In this document: positions 1-11,435 of the stretch, in pieces
Numbering within the stretch: position 1 is the stretch's first letter
How the letters are laid out: each line of letters begins with the position of its first letter
Source of the DNA: Ctenosaura bakeri
Taxonomy: Eukaryota; Chordata; Lepidosauria; Squamata; Iguanidae
Length of the DNA: 64,000 nucleotides
Direction of reading: 5' to 3'
Assembly (NCBI GenBank): GCA_948474755.1
Contig: CAOLHI010000248.1
Span: 496,001 to 560,000, forward strand
Translations under genes and position numbers: made by a program
The notes under the pieces: generated by a model
What the model was told of the DNA's origin: nothing
What the model saw: only the letters and a program-made list of their open reading frames with translations
Database searches by the model: none

Positions 1-1385
1 GAAAAGCTGCTCACAAACCCAGTTTTTCTGTTCCAATAATTTCTCTCTCTCTTTTCTATCCCCGCTACTTCTCTAATGCCTTCCCAAAGAATTCATATAG
101 ATTAGCCTGCCTAACAATGAAGCCATGTGATGCATTTCCTCCAGTTTTAATATTTCTTGCCCTGAGGCAGCATACCTTGCTGTTTTGCTGAATGAGACAA
201 AAGGAGAAGCACCCACTCTAAAGCATTCTAATAAATTCTAATGATCTAATCCACTAAAGGATATCATTAACTTAATTGGGAAATCTAGATAGTTAGGGGA
301 AATTACTAGAAAAAAAACAAATAAATCAGTTTCTCAATAAGTTAATCAATAAGTTTATTCCAGGCTATGGTCTGTGGTGATGGAAAGACCTAGAAAGTAA
401 ATCAGTGGTTTTATATAGTTTCACTGTGGATGAATACAGTAATTTGGTCTTCAGTGTGTCAAACAAACCAAAGGAGAAGGCATAGATCAAGGCAATACAA
501 AGAGTGGGCAAGTCAGTGGCAAATCACAACAGACCCAGTGCAGAAGTTTTCTCTGCTGCCCATGATGTATGAAGTGTGATATTCCACCAGTTTACAACCA
601 AAGTGGGGGGGTGGGGGGGTGGGATTTTCATATTCTTTGGAGGGTTGCCTGTTTTAGCTGTAGCAAGCCTTTCTGTTTTCCTGAATGGAGATAGGGAGTT
701 GGCGGGTTTACAGACCAGAGGCTGGTGTGAAATCCTGTGGAATGTTTTATATATGTCTGGTTGCATGTGAATTATGTTGCCAGATCACCATAGTTGTCCA
801 TCTGTCTCATCACAAAGTTATCTGTGAAATATGGGTTGGAATCAGTGGCAGGCAACAGATTTCTCAAAAAGAGCATCAGGAGAAAGCAGATATTGGGAAG
901 AGTGTGTGACAGGTTAATAAAAGTTAATTTGCTGTGGGAAGATATTTTTAAAAATAAAATGACAATATGGCCTTAGCTCTAGCTGGATCTCCCAGAATGC
1001 TTTGTGCCTGACAGGAGTGACAAAGTGTCAGCTTTCATATTTTACATCAAAGTGACACCTTCCATGCAAAACACAGATGAGAATTAAAATGGAACTGACA
1101 CAGACCTGCATTATGCTACCATTAATCTTGGTGTGTTGAGTCTCATGTTGACAGGGTTTTTTAGGAAACAGGCAAGGAAATGAGCTATCTTTTGACCCTA
1201 TTTTTAAAAAACACCTGAAACAATTGTTGTTTCTAAGCAGTACAAATACATGATATGTTATGTAATGTGAAATATTTAGGCCAACTTTCTTTCACATGTT
1301 AAAAATTAAATGTATCAATATTCAAATTATCTGTAAATCACTATCTCTCAAAGGATCAGATCAGAGAATAGGGATCCTGAAGATG
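1..1385. other. Unique sequence, no gene recognised
   Basis: I see no recognisable repeat, exon or RNA gene here. Open frames are short and overlap on both strands. The only local feature is a G-rich run at 604-623 made of G tracts separated by single T bases, which could form a quadruplex. Confidence 0.5.
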
Positions 1386-2192
1386 CAGGTTTGTAGACTG
1401 GGTGTCCTTCTGGATGCTCAAGTTTCTGCAGTGGCCAGGAATGTATTTGCACAGTGAAAACTGGCATGCCAACTGTGTGCTTGGGACATCAGACTTGTCC
1501 AGACTGATACATGCCTTAGTTTCATCCCAATTAGATTACTGCAATGCATTCTACCTGGGGCTGTCTTTGAAGAGTGTTCAGAAACTTCTACTGGCCCAAA
1601 GAACTGCAGCCAGATTATTGGCTGGAGCTGGCTACAAGGAGCATGCAACTTCCTTGTTGCAACAGCTCCATTGGCCGCCAGTCTGTTTCTGGGCAATATT
1701 CAAAGTGCTGAAGATGACCTATAAAGCCTTGTATGGTTTGTGTCCAGGTTATCAGAAGGGCCCTGTGTCCACATGTGATCTTGCTTGAGCATGACGATCT
1801 TCAGGGGAGGCACCTCTCTCAGTCCCACCACCTTCATAGATATGTTTGGTGGGAATGTGGGAGAGAACATGTCCCAGAGCTGCTCCCAGATTTGATAACT
1901 TCCTTCCTAGGGAATGTAGGATGTTGTTTTGGCAGGAGGTGAAGTCGTTTATATTTCAACAAGCTTTTGGGAGCCTACTATTTTAGAAGAGAAGGGGTTT
2001 TATGATTTCATACTACTTTTGGTCTTGATATGGTTTTAATTTTGTTGTTAGTTTAATGCAGTCTTAACATTTTGTACATCTTAAACATATGTGCTTTATT
2101 CTAATTTTCTTTCTTTTGTAAGTTGCCTTGAGTCTTACTTTGAGACAAAGGCAGTGATGGATGGATGGATGGATGGATGGATGGATGGATGG
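1386..2192 (+). mobile_element. L2 LINE, 3' portion with GGAT-repeat tail
   Basis: The plus strand at 1402-1788 encodes the C-terminal part of an L2-type reverse transcriptase ORF. Visible landmarks are LIHALVSSQLDYCNAFYLGL, then AARLLAG, LLQQLHWPPVCF and MTYKALYGL, all characteristic of the L2/CR1 group downstream of the polymerase domain. After the ORF comes a T-rich 3' UTR ending in a GTAAGTTGCCTTGAGTC-like block, the usual L2 3' signature, followed by (ATGG)n at 2155-2192 where L2 elements carry their short-repeat tail. The copy is 5'-truncated and has a frameshift near 1790, so it cannot encode a functional enzyme. Family assignment rests on recalled L2 protein motifs. Confidence 0.85.
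2155..2192. repeat. (ATGG)n microsatellite
   Basis: About nine perfect tetranucleotide units directly after the L2 3' end, so probably expanded from the LINE tail. Confidence 0.95.
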
Positions 2193-2336
2193 TATGCACA
2201 GAAAAAATAGAAACTATCTGGCAGGCAAAGCTGAGGGGGAAGGTGGCTTTAAACCAATAAGTTTTAGTAGTTAAAAGGACAGGCAGAGAGTAGGACAGCC
2301 CCTTCTTGGATGTCTTCCTAGATTTTCCCATAATTG

Positions 2337-2415
2337 CTGTCCATTTGGCCACACTGGCTGGGGCTGATTGGGAGTGTAGTACAAACCATCTGAAGGGCAC
2401 TACATTGGGGATGAC
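2337..2415 (+). mobile_element. Half of a palindromic MITE (GGGAGTTGTAGT family)
   Basis: The block GGCTGGGGCTGATTGGGAGT, then GTAGTACAAACCATCTGAAGG and CACTACATTGGGG, matches the right arm of the palindromic element at 13878-14003. Only one arm is present. Other half copies are at about 9420-9475 and 16085-16160. Confidence 0.6.
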
Positions 2416-3266
2416 TGAATGAGGGATATGTAATTTGTGAGCTATGGACAGCAGCAGTTGTGGTGAACTGTAAGATCTGGACTGACTTCACCCAGCTAGC
2501 AAAGTCATTCAGTCCTTTTGAATGGGAACAGCTGTATGAGGACTTTTTATTCCAAGGAAACAATGCTTGAAGAAACAACAATATGTTCCAGAGTCGTAGT
2601 TTATTCCGGTTAATCTTTGGTCCCTTCCACAGGCAGCTGGCCAGGTGCGGACATGCTCCCATCCCAGCGGAGGCACTGCTGGGATTGTGATGGCACAATG
2701 CAGGAGAGTGTCGTCATGTGGAAGCCACCTCTTTAAGAAAGCTAAGTGTCAAACTGGATGATACGATTTGCAAGTTTCGTACAAGTGCACTCCTAAATGG
2801 TTAAAGGCACCCATTTGTCATAGCATGTGTTTTTCTTCTACCCAAGAATCTTGCATTTAGCATGATTTGATATGTATTTGGTCACAGAAAGCTAAGCATG
2901 GGTCGAATTTGCAACAGTGAGAAGTATGTATCTGAAGAAAGTTCACGGGACAGATTCTAAGAGTTGTATTTAAGCCCACAGGTAGGAATGGGCAGGTTCT
3001 GGTACAGTGATGCTCCTTACTGAAGCTCCAGTGGTTATTTCCCTGAGTGTTTTGCCCCAGGACAGCCTGATGTTCTGCTCTTGGAAGCTGATTCTATGCC
3101 TCCTCCCTAACCCTTCAGTGCCTAGGCTGCAACTACTGTGTCAGCCAAGTGGGTTGCCACACTGGCATGAAAACCTTGTTCTCCTGCAGGCATATGCACA
3201 GGGCTCAGAGATTCTTGCACAGCAGTGCAGCCTGCATGGAGCACCAAAATGGACAGGTCTATTTTG
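2416..3266. other. Unique sequence, no gene recognised
   Basis: No LINE, SINE or exon structure recognised. A minus-strand open frame spanning about 2318-2698 has no recognisable domain and overlaps the MITE arm, so I do not call it. Confidence 0.45.
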
Positions 3267-3270
3267 GCCC

Positions 3271-4183
3271 TGTTACCTCACTGGTAAACCCTGTCCCGGG
3301 GTCTACAATTTTGATATTAAAATATGATTCAGTGTGCCTGAGAGGTCACCCAGATGAGCACCTAAGCAGCAATGGTCGAATGATCAAAAACCAGGTCAGG
3401 CCAGTAAATTGCCCATCACGTAGCCCCAGGAGACTTCAAGCTGTGCAAACCCACAGTAAACAAAGGGTCCTCAGCCACTGAGGAGCCAACTTTATGGGAT
3501 TAGCATCTTTTCCCCAGGTTGAGCACTTAAAGCAATAAAATCCTATCAGGCAAGGACTATTTACATAAAGTCACACCACAGTCCAATGCAACCAAAGATC
3601 CTGAGACTTTGGCAACACATTGTAATCTCATCATGCAAAGGAAGTTACCATTGTGGAGCTTCTTTCTCATTGAGACACTCATTGTTTTCCCTGGGAAAGG
3701 ATTAGCCCCCCCGGTACCTTTTCCCCTACAAATAGTCCAAGTTTTTGAGTAGTTCTTTGGATCACTCCCAGTCATCCCAGCAGACCATTTCTCTGTCCGT
3801 TGAGTAATCCCCTCAGCCATCTCCATGCTGAGCTCCACTTCTCTGCTGTTTTTCCCAGACCAAGGACTTCAGGAAAAGTTGCAGTATTACCCCAGCTACA
3901 GTCCCTTCAATATTCCCCTATCTAGTTTCCTCTCTTTTGCTTGAGTGAGTGTGTGAGTGATTGTGTTGATGCATGAGACTTTCATTCAATAAAATCATAT
4001 TTTATTGGACATCTTCGTTTGGTTTTTGGCTTGGCTTGACCCTGTAAAAACTGAGTAAAAAGACCCCGCTAGGTTACCCTGCCTCTCGCATTGCTATTGC
4101 TCGTGCTCTGGCTAGTTTCCATTCCCCATCACGTGGAGCACATTAAGGCATCCCCCCAACGGACCCCAGAAATCAGAGTAACA
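3271..4183 (+). mobile_element. Solo LTR (old copy), 4-bp target duplication
   Basis: The element begins TGTTAC and ends GTAACA, the inverted ends typical of LTRs. It is flanked by GCCC at 3267-3270 and again at 4184-4187, a perfect 4-bp target duplication. The last 240 bases hold an AATAAA signal (about 3988) followed by a region ending GGACCCCAGAAATCAG. That arrangement matches the LTR at 51819-52726 end to end (913 versus 908 bp). No gag or pol lies next to it, so it is a solo LTR left by recombination. Four-bp duplications occur in class I endogenous retroviruses and some Gypsy elements; the sequence alone does not decide between them. Confidence 0.85.
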
Positions 4184-4187
4184 GCCC

Positions 4188-5400
4188 TTTGTTCCAGCTC
4201 ACATTATTATCAGGTCTCCAATTTCTTCCTGAGGGAAGAATAACAGTAATTTTCACCAGGAAGATTTAGAAGTTCACAACTGGTCAAAAGGCTCTGAAGG
4301 ATATCTTTCTTTCCTCTGGGTTGGCTTGTGGATGCTACTTTACAATATAGTCCTATGAATGCTTACTCAGAAGCAGGTCCTGAAGTAAGCATGCCTAGGC
4401 TTACACTGTTGGTTCAGCTTCAGTGCTTGGCAGTGATCTTTTGCATATGTTTAGGAGAAGCATTCTATTCAAATGTGAACTTGCAATGACATTTGCCAGA
4501 AACTAACTTCAAGAAAGGGAACTGTGAAAACTAAGCTCCCAGAAACCATTTGAAAGCCAAATTGAAGTTGAGATAAAACATCAGCCTCCAGCACAAATAT
4601 GGTTAATACACCATGAAGAGGAGAATTTATTTCACCAGCAGTAAGATAAACCCACTCCCAAAGTAACAGCTCAAAAATTTATGCGTGAAAGACTAAATCC
4701 TGCCCCCTAATATTACAGAGTGCTGCAGGGAACTTCTAACCAGTTTTCAAGGGCTAGATGGAAAGATGACCAAGGGCTCAGAAGAGCATTAGAAGGGATA
4801 ACCAACTAACACTGCAGTAACTGACTAGGTCTCATGAGCAAGACATTGTCAGAAGGTGGCTGGTCTCATTTCTCCCTGTTCATAAAGCCCAAGTTCACTG
4901 GTGCTTAAAGCACTTTTTGAACTTTTAAACTACTGTCTCAGCAAAAATTTTATCTTGCAAAAATGGTGCCATTATCTTGCTGTTATTCATTTCCATAGTT
5001 CTCTAGTGATTACCCATTTCACAGAATCCATACAACCGGTTGACTACATGTCCATGAGCAATGTATCATAAAATTCTCCATACCGTTTGAAAAGCATTGT
5101 ACAGATGATCAAATGGGCCCCAAAGGGAGTGCTTCCTCTGAATTTCTCCTGTTTTTGAAGTAAACCTACCGAGTAAAACAGGGATAGAAAATACGTGACC
5201 CTCTGCATATTGTTGGAATGTAGCTTCCCTATCTCACCATGCCACTACTTTTTCATGGTGGTTGGATTGTGTGCTCCTGTGAGGCAAGAGGCAATGCTGA
5301 TGATAGCACTGCTGCTGGTAGGGGTTCCTGTGTCAGATAGGCTTTTGCTGAGGAGCCACATGAAATGTGCCAAATGTGCTGGGCAGCAGCAATAGTGGGG
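4188..5400. other. Mostly unique sequence with a small dispersed-repeat remnant
   Basis: At about 4335-4440 the text AGTCCTATGAATGCTTACTC followed by AGAAGCAGGTCC and AAGTAAGCATGCCTAGG resembles a short palindromic repeat common in squamate genomes. A related, oppositely oriented piece is at 34428-34515. Nothing else is recognised. Confidence 0.45.
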
Positions 5401-5952
5401 GGCGCAACAGGTGAAGAACCATAGCTAACACTTGTTGTACAGGAGGAAGAACCACTGCTGAATGCCTTTTACTATGAAAACCCTGTGATGAGGAACTCTA
5501 AAATGAAACCGAGCAAGTGCCAGAGGATAAGACTGCCAAGTTGAGGAACTCAATAAGTTACTAAAGAAGAGCAGAGTACGAGTAGTGCTATTGCTAATGA
5601 AGCAACTGGACTCAAGTTGAAAGGATGTTCTGCTATTGAAATGCTCAAAGTTGAAAGGAAAGTCTGAAGCTGCACATCACAAATTATAGGAACAGGGAAT
5701 GTGGAGAAGCATGAATCAGGGGAAGTTAAACATTGTAAAACAAGAAATGGGATGTATAAGCATTGCAGCATGCAGAGTGGGTGAGCTACATTGGTCAGGA
5801 ATGAGAAATTTTGAGTCAGATGATTGCACAGTGTTTTACTCAGGAAATGAAAACCTAAGAAGAGATGGGGTGGCACTAACAGGGAGGAGAGATGTAGTAA
5901 AAGCAATCAAGGGATTTAATACAAAGCCTGACCAAATGATATTATTGGGTAA

Positions 5953-6014
5953 TATTGGGTTGGACTTGATGGCCCCTGGGGTCTCTTCCAACTCTATGAT
6001 TCTATGATTCTATT
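5953..6014 (+). mobile_element. CR1 LINE 3' stub inside BovB
   Basis: About 60 bases reading TTGGACTTGATGGCCCC, then GGTCTCTTCCAACTC, and ending in ATTCTATG-type octamers. This is the terminal part of a CR1 LINE, matching the ends at 24660-24736 and 62561 (antisense). It interrupts the BovB endonuclease frame, which resumes with ATACAATTTGAAGG. Confidence 0.85.
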
Positions 6015-6933
6015 AATACAATTTGAAGGAAAACTCATCAATATAACTATAATTCAGTTTTATCCTCCAACTGCAGAGGCAAAAAAAGAAGAAATTGAAA
6101 ATTCTGTGCTGTAATCCAGGAGGAAATTGATCACACATCAGAAAAGGATATGTTGATACTCATAGGCGACTGGAACACCAAAATGTGAAACAGCAGAACC
6201 AAAGATTCTTGGAGAATTTGGCCTAGGATCAAGAAATGAAGCAAGAGATCAAGAGATAGAATTTTGCAAGGCCAACAGTTTATTCATTGCAAACACATTC
6301 TTCAGGCAATGAAAAAGATGAATGGATACATAGATGTCACCTGGTGGCCAATAATGAAATCAGACTATACAATTGGAAGCAGAATATGGAGAAGCTCCAT
6401 TCTCTCTGCAAAACAAGACCAAGGCTCCATTATCTCTGCAAAACCAAGACCAAGATCTGACTTTGGCACAGACTATGAACTGCTAATATCAAAAAGTAAA
6501 GCTAAAGAAGAGCACTAAATCAATCATCATGCCAAAATGCAACCTGAAGAATATCCCCACAGAATTTAAAGACAAGGTAAAAAATAGATTTGCACTCTTA
6601 AACCTATTGCGTGGGCACCATTATAAATGTGGACTGAAGCCATGGGTATTGTGAAGGAAGAAAGCAAAAAGATACTGTCTGCAGCCAAAAAGAAAGAAAA
6701 GCCTCCTTGGATGACAGATGAAACTCTTCAAGTGGATGACAGATAAGAAACGAAAGTAAAAGGGGACAGAAATAGAGTCAAAACCCTGAATGCAACTGTT
6801 CAGTGGCTTGTATACAAGGACAAAGAGAACTACTGTAATAATCAATGCAGAGAAATAAAAGAAGAGAATGAAAGGGAAAAATAAGAGGCCTTTTCCACAT
6901 GATCTGAGAAATCAAAGGAAAATTTTAACCAAA

Positions 6934-7150
6934 GGCCCCAATCACACTACACTCTTATAGCTTTATATTCCACTTTAACTGCCATGGTAACATCATTTGG
7001 AATTCTGGGATTTGCAGTTTAAGGAGGGGCATTTAAATTCTCAGTCAGATAGTCTTGGGCCTCACTAAACTACAACCCCTGAATTCCCTAGAAGGTTGCC
7101 ATGGCAGTTGAAGTGGCATATAGCTCTATAACAGTGCAGTGTGATAGGGC
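6934..7150. mobile_element. Short palindromic MITE, ACTGCCATGG subtype, in BovB
   Basis: The ends are inverted repeats: GGCCCCAATCACACTACAC on the left and a GTGCAGTGTGATAGGGC-like right end. The interior is a partial palindrome around GGAATTCTGGGATTTGCAGT and its inverse. BovB coding sequence resumes on both sides. A target duplication is not clear. Related copies are at 61381-61595 and 61771-61976. Confidence 0.75.
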
Positions 7151-7270
7151 AGGAAGAGTGGGAATGCTATATGACCATCAGGGGACCAAACTACACGATG
7201 AAGAAGAAATAAAAGCATGCTGAAAACAATACACAGAAGAACTATATCAAAGAGGTGAAAGGATGACTGA

Positions 7271-7689
7271 GGTCCTTTTCACATGGCATTTTTGATGCAA
7301 AGGGCCCCTTGAGTGTCGCGCACATGTGAGGAGCAGTCCACACAACGCACTCACATTTGCGTGATGCTCCAGGGCCTGACACGGACCGCGCACACATTTT
7401 TTCATTTTCGGCTTGAAGCTGAAAATGCTGCGAGGTCGCGCATTGCTTTGGGGCCCCGTGTACACTTACCTTGCGTGCATAGCCTTGGAAGCTGGGCCGG
7501 TCATGCTTCCTGCCTCAGTGCAGCCTGGGAAGTTCCCAGGCTGCACTGTGAAAGGAAGAGGCAGGGCTCTCACACGAGCAGAAAGCTCGTGTGGAGCCAA
7601 AGAAGCAGGGAAACGAGAGCCTCTCTTCAGAGGCTGCTCACACAAGCACCGCACCCAGTGCCAAAAATGGGTGAATTGTGGAAAGGGTC
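7271..7689. mobile_element. Long Harbinger-like MITE in BovB, TGA duplication
   Basis: The left end GGTCCTTTTCACAT and right end TGTGGAAAGGGTC are inverted repeats, flanked by TGA on both sides (7268-7270 and 7690-7692). The interior is CpG-bearing and contains a short inverted pair around TTTTTCATTTTCGGCTTG and AAGCTGAAAATG. The open frames across it (7313-7849 plus, 7247-7465 minus) run through the ends into BovB, so they are not genes. It resembles the element at 59439-59842 and, in part, the one at 40011-40442. Confidence 0.8.
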
Positions 7690-8685
7690 TGAGTCATCCA
7701 TGGAGGAAACCTTTGAAAATGAGCCTACAATTTTACAAAGGGAAGTAAAAGTTGCACTCAGAGCACTTGGGGGGAAAAGTCACCAGGAACAAATGACATT
7801 TCAACAGAGCTGCATCAAGACACACAGGCAGAATCCATTCAGGTTATAACTAAAAATCTGTCAATAAATATGGAAAACACAACAATGGTCCACAGATTGG
7901 AAATGCTTGATATACATTCTAATTCCAAAGAAAGGTGAAACCAAGGACTGTAGTAACCACCAGACCATTGCATTAATCTCCCATGCAGGCAAAGTGGTGC
8001 TAAAAATTTTATAACAAAGACTTTTACTATATATGGAGTGAGAAATGCCAGATGTCCAACCTGGCTTCAGAAGAGGAAGAGGCAGTAGGGATCATATTGC
8101 AAACATACATTGCATAATGGAGGAATTTCAGAAGAAAATCAGTTTGTGTTTTATAGATTATAGCAAAGCCTTTGGTTGTGTAAAGCATGAAAGATCTCTG
8201 TTAAAGAAATTGATGTGCCACAACATTTGATTGTCCTGATGCATAACCTGTACTTAGGACATGAGGCCACTGTTATAGAACAGAACAGAGAGAAACAGAA
8301 TGGTTTCCAGATGGAAAAGTGGTCAAACAAGGCTGCATTTTGTCACTCTATCTGTTGGACTTGTATGCTGAAAGTATCATATGTAATGCTGGCTTAGACT
8401 TGGAGGAAGAAGGAATGAAAACTGGAGGAAGGAACATCAACAATTTAAGATATTCGGATGATACCATACTACTAGAAGAAAATAGCAAGGATTTTGGGTG
8501 ACTACTGAAGTCAAGGAAGAAAGTGAGAAGGTAGGTTTACAGTTGACCATTAAGAAAACAAAAATAATAACCACAAATGATGTACATAACTGTGAAGACA
8601 TTGAGATAGTCAAAGATTTACTATAACTTGGTTCAGTCATTAATCAAAAGAGGAGACTGCAGTCAAGAAATCAGAAGAAGACTAG

Positions 8686-8887
8686 AGACCTTTCCACACT
8701 ACCCCGTTATAGCGCTTGTATTCCACTTTCAACATCCTATGGAATCCTGGGGTTTGCAGTGAAGAGAGGGGCCTTTAGAATTCTCAGCCAGAGAGCTCTT
8801 TGGCCTCAGTGAACTACAAAGCCCAGAATTCCACAGGATGTTGACAGTGGAATAATAGCACTGTAACAGTGTAGGGCAGAAATGGCC
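8686..8887. mobile_element. Short palindromic MITE in BovB, TAG duplication
   Basis: A 202-bp foldback element whose two arms pair as TTCCACTTTCAACATCCTAT and its inverse. It is flanked by TAG at 8683-8685 and 8888-8890. Removing the element and one TAG restores a BovB-like reading from ATCAGAAGAAGACTAG into GATTTGTAAGGGTAGC. The left terminus has lost one base relative to GGCCATTTCCACAC. Confidence 0.85.
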
Positions 8888-9419
8888 TAGGATTTGTAAG
8901 GGTAGCTATGAAGAAAGAAGACAAAATCCTGAAGTGTAAAATTACATAATTGAACACTAAACTCAGGATTATCCATGCCATTGTATTTCTGGTTTTTATG
9001 TATGGTTGTAAAAACTGGATGGTGAAGAAAGCTGATAGGCAGAAAGTCACTTCATTTGAACTGTGGTGCTAGAGGAGAGTTCTACAGATACCACAGACTG
9101 CTAAATAAATTGGTCCTAGAGCTAACCAAGCCAGAACTCTTTGTAGAAGCATAGATGACTAACCTGAGACTGTCATACTTATGAGATGACTTGCTGGAAA
9201 AAACAGTGAGGTTTGGAAAGGTAGAAGCCAGTAGAAAAAGAGGACAGTTGCATTAGAGATGGATAGACTCAATCAATGAAGCCACGACCCTGAATTTGCA
9301 AGATCTTACCAGAGCTGTTGACAGCAGAGTGAACTGGCGGTCTCACAGTCACAGTCATTTCTAAGTCAAAGTCAACTTTTCATCAATTATCAATAACAAG
9401 CTTCCCTCAGCCCCAGCAA

Positions 9420-9475
9420 GCATTACCAATTATGATGGCTGATGGGAGTTGCAGTCCAATCCACTCTATAGGGCC
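9420..9475 (+). mobile_element. Half of a palindromic MITE (GGGAGTTGCAGT family)
   Basis: GATGGCTGATGGGAGTTGCA, then GTCCAA and AGGGCCAC, match the right arm of the element at 13878-14003. Only part of the arm remains. Confidence 0.5.
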
Positions 9476-10277
9476 ACATTTCCCCTCTCTGAAGTACGAT
9501 TAGCTATTCTCATGCTGAATATTGCGTTCTTCATTTTAAAACACTTCTACTCTCCCCCTCTCTCCCCTCCTCTCTCTCATACACACACACACACATTTTG
9601 TATGGCATCTGTCACATATGAGCCTTCTCCAACCAAGTGCCTTCCACGTGGTTTGAACTAGAACTATCATAATTCCTAGCCATTGATCATGCTGGTTTGG
9701 GCTGATGAGAATAGCAGGGTGTCAGGCTGGCAAAGGCTGCAATATACTGTGAGCACAGAAAAGAATAAAAGAAACTTCAGAAATAGAACTTTTATACAGC
9801 ATAGTAATTAAATAGGCTTTTCACCTTCAGCCATGTGGTTAGAATTTTAGAGTTTCAATAGCTAATGAAAAGGTTCCATATATCAAAGAAGGAGCCCGCG
9901 TTCATTCTCCATTTCCTCAGGCATTTATTTTATAGGGATTTTTTATGCATTGTCATTACTAACTGTGATTTAGGGAGCTACACCTTAACAAGAAGAAGGT
10001 TCTCTCCCCCTTTCTGATTATTGACCACTGTCACTCTAGTTGAAGTTGGTCCTTTACTCAATCAAATCATTTCACCTGAAATTAGCATCTCTCATCTTGC
10101 TGGGAAGATCTAGTGGGCCACAGCTGAACACTTTCCAGTTGTCATTCATTCAAGTTACTGCTCAGCTTATTCACTGGCAGATCAAAGTGGATTATGATAA
10201 AATCATAAATATCTTAACCGGGTTCTAAAATTATTTTTAAACCAATTCAGTAAACTCTTATGTACTTGTACACACAC
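9476..10277. other. Unique sequence with a short CA repeat
   Basis: A (AC)8 tract lies at 9580-9595 after a CT-rich stretch. The AT-rich part from 9790 to 10060 has no repeat I recognise and could be unique regulatory DNA. No exon is seen. Confidence 0.4.
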
Positions 10278-10280
10278 TTA

Positions 10281-10862
10281 GGCCCTTTCCGCACGCGGTT
10301 ATTAAGGCAGGCCAATGCATCTTGCCATGGAGGTCTTCTGCACCTTGGAGTGGACTAGGTTCGGTTTATTTACCTTCGTTCCACATGTAATTCTGACTAA
10401 ATGCGCCCCCATGTGGTGGTAAAGCGTGCTATTTGAAAACCGGAAGAAATCGGTTTTCCGGTTTTCCAGATTGATGCAATTGATACTTTCACAGTGGTGC
10501 AGACACGTACATTCGTGCCAATGTGAATTGGTGGTCAGGGGAGGGTTCATGGGAGGGGTCAGGGGAGGGTTCATGGGAGGGGCCAGGGGGTGGGATGGAC
10601 TTATGCACATATTCAATGATGTACTAAACCATGCAAAAAAAAGGGGGGACAATCACAGCCGACGGGGTGGGGTGAGGGGAGTAGCGGGAGTGGCCACGGC
10701 AGAGGCAGTATGGATTCATGAACTCACACTCCTCCAAATCAGAATGGAACATATGCAATAGCTGTGCAGAAGAAAATGAGGGAAAGTCCGCCTTGTTTCG
10801 AGCCCAGAAAATCTGGTAAGAAACAGCACAAACCGATTCAATAGCCTCGTGCGGAAAGGGCC
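10281..10862. mobile_element. Long Harbinger-like MITE, TTA duplication
   Basis: The termini GGCCCTTTCCGCAC and GTGCGGAAAGGGCC are perfect 14-bp inverted repeats. They are flanked by TTA at 10278-10280 and 10863-10865, which is the usual 3-bp target of PIF/Harbinger elements. The 582-bp interior has a tandem GGGAGGGTTCATGGGAGG-type repeat near 10540-10590 and subterminal inverted stretches around GGAAAACC. No transposase frame is present. Confidence 0.85.
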
Positions 10863-11048
10863 TTACACAATATCAAAAACAAAATGATGAGAAGCAGCCT
10901 GGCTGTTCCTCCAGCATTCCAAAGATCTTCCTCAACTGAAACTGAAAAGTTTTTAAAAGCTTTCAGAGGTTCAGGTCAGTCATGGGAATTCAGTCCAGTG
11001 TGAGAGCGATTTACATCAAGGTGGCAACATATGGTAACACATATGTTT

Positions 11049-11380
11049 ATACCCTCCAGCTATCCCAGTTTTAATGTCCCAGTTTCACCTCCTCCTCCCA
11101 CTTTCCTCCTTTGTCCTCAGCTTACTTAATTGTCCCAAAGTGCGTTCAAAATGAAAAAAACAAACAAACCAAAAACCAACAGTCTGCACTCAATTAACTC
11201 ATCAGGTAGGGGGAGGAGGGAGGGGATTGAATCTTGCCCTTCTCGATAAGCTCAGGCAAAAACAAAACTGCTGCAGCCTTGCCTGTTGTGTGTTCTTCCT
11301 CATTAATAACTTTTGCCATCTTGGCCACTCTCTGATGTTGCTTGGCCACATGTGTCCCAGTTTTCATCTGTGAAATGTTG
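11049..11380 (+). repeat. Unnamed 330-bp interspersed repeat, copy A
   Basis: The landmarks in order are ACCCTCCAGCTATCCCAGTT, CTCCTCCCACTTTCCTCC, CTCAATTAACTCATCAGG, TCTTGCCCTTCTCGATA, CTGCTGCAGCCTTGCCT and GTGTTCTTCCTCATTAATAA. The same series occurs at 29935-30285 (plus), 42045-42376 (minus) and 46728-47062 (minus). I do not recognise the family. It has no ORF and no clear terminal repeats. Confidence 0.75.
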
Positions 11381-11435
11381 AAATGTATATATCCACTTTA
11401 ATTCTGTTAAGCTCCTCCCATTTGTCTTGTCAGAG

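Larger units (their letters stand above)
5410..9395 (+). mobile_element. RTE/BovB LINE, nearly full length, decayed and interrupted
   Basis: The single ORF of a BovB retrotransposon (endonuclease plus reverse transcriptase) is still traceable through many frameshifts. The N-terminal part lies near 5480-5690. The apurinic endonuclease follows with SMNQGKLNIVKQEM (about 5710) and NLRRDGVALTGRRD (about 5850), and later SAKQ and RPRSDFGTDYELLISKSK (about 6450). Reverse transcriptase motifs are MPDVQPGFRRGRGSRD (8045), CFIDYSKAFG (8150) and NLRYSDDTILLEE (8440). The C-terminal part ends near 9340 with a BovB-like tail. Four insertions split it: a CR1 stub (5953-6014) and MITEs at 6934-7150, 7271-7689 and 8686-8887. 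Stops and indels show that it is inactive. The alternating plus-strand open frames here are remnants of this one gene. Confidence 0.9.

Noticed and set aside
7313..7849. 178-residue plus-strand frame
   Set aside because: It starts in a MITE and continues into BovB coding sequence, so it is a chance fusion of two transposons.
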